A stretch of 34,920 nt of DNA from RGIG6165 sp045545175 (GTDB taxonomy: Bacteria > Bacillota > Clostridia > Oscillospirales > Feifaniaceae), in the NCBI GenBank assembly GCA_045545175.1, contig JAZQAK010000044.1, positions 1 to 34,920 on the forward strand, written 5' to 3'. The translations under genes and the position numbers were made by a program. Numbering within the stretch: the stretch's first letter is position 1; every line of letters starts with the position of its first letter. Below the pieces are notes generated by a model. That model saw only the letters and a list, made by a program, of their open reading frames with translations, was not told the DNA's origin and searched no databases. This document shows, one piece after another, positions 33,616 to 34,920 of the stretch.

Positions 33616-34137
33616 ATGTCTGAAGATGCAGCAAAGTGGTATGTAGTTCATACCTACTCCGGTTATGAGAATAAGGTCAAGATGGATATCGAAAAGACCA
33701 TCGAAAACCGCAAGCTGCATGATCAGATCCTGGAAGTATCCGTACCCATGCAGGACGTGGTGGAACTGAAGAACGGCGTTCGTAAGACTGTCGCCAAGAA
33801 GATGTTCCCCGGCTATGTTTTGATCAACATGGAGATGAACGACGAGACCTGGTACGTTGTCCGCAACACCCGCGGTGTGACTGGTTTCGTAGGACCGGGA
33901 TCCAAGCCCGTGCCCCTGTCCCCTGAAGAGATCGCATCCCTGGCAGGTCCCGAGGCACCTGTTGTGGTGGACTTCGAGATCGGCGATGCCGTGACCGTGA
34001 TCTCCGGTGTTTGGGAAGGCACTGCAGGTGTGATCGCAGCGATCAACGAGAGCAAGCAGAGTGTCACCATCCATGTAGATATGTTCGGCCGTGAGACACC
34101 GGTTGAACTGGGCTTTACAGAAGTCAAAAAAATGTAA
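33616..34137 (+). CDS. nusG: Transcription elongation/antitermination factor NusG
   Basis: This is a 173-residue protein. The N-terminal NGN domain (WYVVHTYSGYENKVK near 8-22, FPGYVLINMEM, WYVVRNTRGVTGFVG) binds RNA polymerase. The C-terminal KOW domain (GDAVTVISGVWEGTAGVI, then VDMFGRETPVELGF) binds partners such as NusE or Rho. The ribosome site is AAGGGG. From here on codon use differs sharply from upstream genes: all ten Ile codons are ATC, and six of seven Leu codons are CTG. Confidence 0.97.
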   Translation: MSEDAAKWYVVHTYSGYENKVKMDIEKTIENRKLHDQILEVSVPMQDVVELKNGVRKTVAKKMFPGYVLINMEMNDETWYVVRNTRGVTGFVGPGSKPVPLSPEEIASLAGPEAPVVVDFEIGDAVTVISGVWEGTAGVIAAINESKQSVTIHVDMFGRETPVELGFTEVKKM

Positions 34138-34304
34138 TGCGTCAGCATTACCCCAAGTAAGCGCATGATGCCGCAAGGCGTTCATGGAGGAGTGAAAGAC
34201 ATCCTCGCATAAATCGTGGGAGGGGATTCCCCGCACGTACCACAACACCTTCGTGTTGTGTCCGGATAAAGTCCGGTACAAAATTTTTTTAGGAGGTGCC
34301 AAAA
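34138..34304 (+). promoter_or_regulatory. Structured leader between nusG and rplK
   Basis: This 167-nt gap has several consecutive dyads: GTG-CAC around 34216-34236 with an inner GGGG/CCCC; CACAACAC (34241-34248) with GTGTTGTG (34253-34260); and CCGGA (34262-34266) with TCCGG (34272-34276), bracketed by GTACC (34237-34241) and GGTAC (34275-34279). A T-run (34284-34290) follows 4 nt after an A-run. In other bacteria the rplK-rplA message is regulated by L1 binding to its leader, so an autoregulatory or attenuator role is plausible, but I cannot identify the L1 site itself. Confidence 0.5.
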
Positions 34305-34730
34305 ATGGCAAAGAAAGTTACAGGTTATATCAAATTACAGATTCCTGGCGGCAAGGCCACTCCGGCTCCGCCCGTTGGTCCCGCTCTGGGTCAGCACGGC
34401 GTGAACATTGTACAGTTCACTAAGGAATTCAACGCCAGAACAGCTGATAAGGATGGTCTGACCATTCCCGTAGTTATCACTGTTTACGCAGACAGAAGCT
34501 TCAGCTTCATCACCAAGACTCCCCCCGCTGCCGTTCTGCTGAAGAAGGCTTGCGGCCTGAAGTCCGGTTCCGGTAAGCCCAACAAGAACAAAGTAGCTAA
34601 GATCTCCATGGCTGAGGTTCAGAAGATCGCCGAGCTGAAAATGCCCGACCTGAACGCAGCTAGCCTGGAAGCCGCTACCAGCATGATCGCTGGTACCGCT
34701 CGCAGCATGGGTATCGTAGTAGAGGACTAA
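34305..34730 (+). CDS. rplK: 50S ribosomal protein L11
   Basis: This is a 141-residue protein beginning MAKKVTGYIKLQIPGGKATP. The N-terminal domain carries the proline-rich segment (PAPPVGPALGQHGVNI) that binds the thiostrepton/EF-G region. The C-terminal domain binds 23S rRNA (GSGKPNKNKVAKIS, ending GTARSMGIVV). The start at 34305 is preceded by AGGAGGT (34291-34297). An in-frame GTG at 34296 lies inside that ribosome site and is rejected. Confidence 0.97.
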   Translation: MAKKVTGYIKLQIPGGKATPAPPVGPALGQHGVNIVQFTKEFNARTADKDGLTIPVVITVYADRSFSFITKTPPAAVLLKKACGLKSGSGKPNKNKVAKISMAEVQKIAELKMPDLNAASLEAATSMIAGTARSMGIVVED

Positions 34731-34743
34731 TGGAGGTTGAAAG

Positions 34744-34920
34744 ATGAAGAGAGGTAAGAAGTATATTGAGGCTGCTAAGCTGGTAGATCGTACTCAGCTG
34801 TATGAGGTAGCCGATGGCGTAGCTCTGGTAAAGAAGACTGCCGGCGCTAAGTTTGATGAGACTGTTGAAGTTCATATTCGTACCGGTTGCGACGGCCGTC
34901 ATGCCGATCAGCAGATCCGT
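34744..34920 (+). CDS. rplA: 50S ribosomal protein L1, N-terminal part (cut by window end)
   Basis: The first 59 codons are present: MKRGKKYIEAAKLVD at the start, then a helix and KFDETVEVHIR, typical of L1. L1 forms the mobile stalk at the ribosomal E-site and in many bacteria represses its own operon. GGAGG precedes the ATG, 13 nt after the rplK stop. The frame is open to the end of the window. Confidence 0.95.
   Translation, partial: MKRGKKYIEAAKLVDRTQLYEVADGVALVKKTAGAKFDETVEVHIRTGCDGRHADQQIR

Noticed and set aside
33601..34311. Minus-strand open frame of 236 codons opposite nusG and the rplK leader
   Set aside because: It covers NusG exactly in antisense, has no ribosome site and looks like no known protein. 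Its length is explained by the higher GC of this part.

Overview
The window looks like chromosomal DNA of an anaerobic, spore-forming member of the Clostridia, most likely an uncultured gut-type Oscillospirales/Ruminococcaceae relative. The grounds are moderate-to-low GC, strong AGGAGG-type ribosome binding sites, a spoVAC-spoVAD-spoVAE cluster, the Gram-positive order rpmG-secE-nusG-rplK-rplA, and S-layer-homology (SLH) surface proteins together with a CsaB-type pyruvyl transferase. The species assignment is inference. I see no phage, insertion sequence or CRISPR array.

Region 1 (1-14.2 kb) is a surface-protein locus. It starts with the C-terminal end of one SLH protein. A 336-bp gap with a terminator and a good promoter follows, then a single 13.1-kb gene for a 4,380-residue secreted protein. 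That protein has a signal peptide, many Ig-like modules, several blocks of Tyr-Gly-Gly-Gly solenoid-like repeats, an embedded ComEC-like metallo-beta-lactamase-fold domain, a Gly-rich linker and three SLH domains. The SLH ends of the two proteins are colinear without indels and nearly identical, so they arose by duplication or are kept alike by gene conversion.

Region 2 (14.2-20.2 kb) holds two small membrane proteins, a DtxR-family metal-dependent regulator and phosphate uptake: pstS-pstC-pstA-pstB as a tightly coupled operon without phoU, convergent with a PiT-type phosphate permease. The PstS-like protein appears circularly permuted.

Region 3 (20.2-26.1 kb) has two rRNA methyltransferases (RsmE, RsmF-like), a nuclease lipoprotein, a divergent pair of tRNA genes (Pro-CGG, Gln-CTG) with near-consensus promoters, a leaderless Cu,Zn superoxide dismutase and the spoVA genes for dipicolinate movement in spores.

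Region 4 (26.1-30.6 kb) is metabolism and transport: cysteine synthase, an isochorismatase-fold hydrolase, the sodium/proline symporter PutP, a structured RNA that is probably 6S RNA, two half-size TauE/SafE permeases and RuvX.

Region 5 (30.6-34.9 kb) has a glycosyltransferase fused to CsaB. By established knowledge CsaB pyruvylates the wall polymer bound by SLH domains, which links it to region 1. The window ends in the ribosomal/transcription operon rpmG-secE-nusG-rplK-rplA, the last gene cut by the edge. Codon use changes abruptly between secE and nusG.
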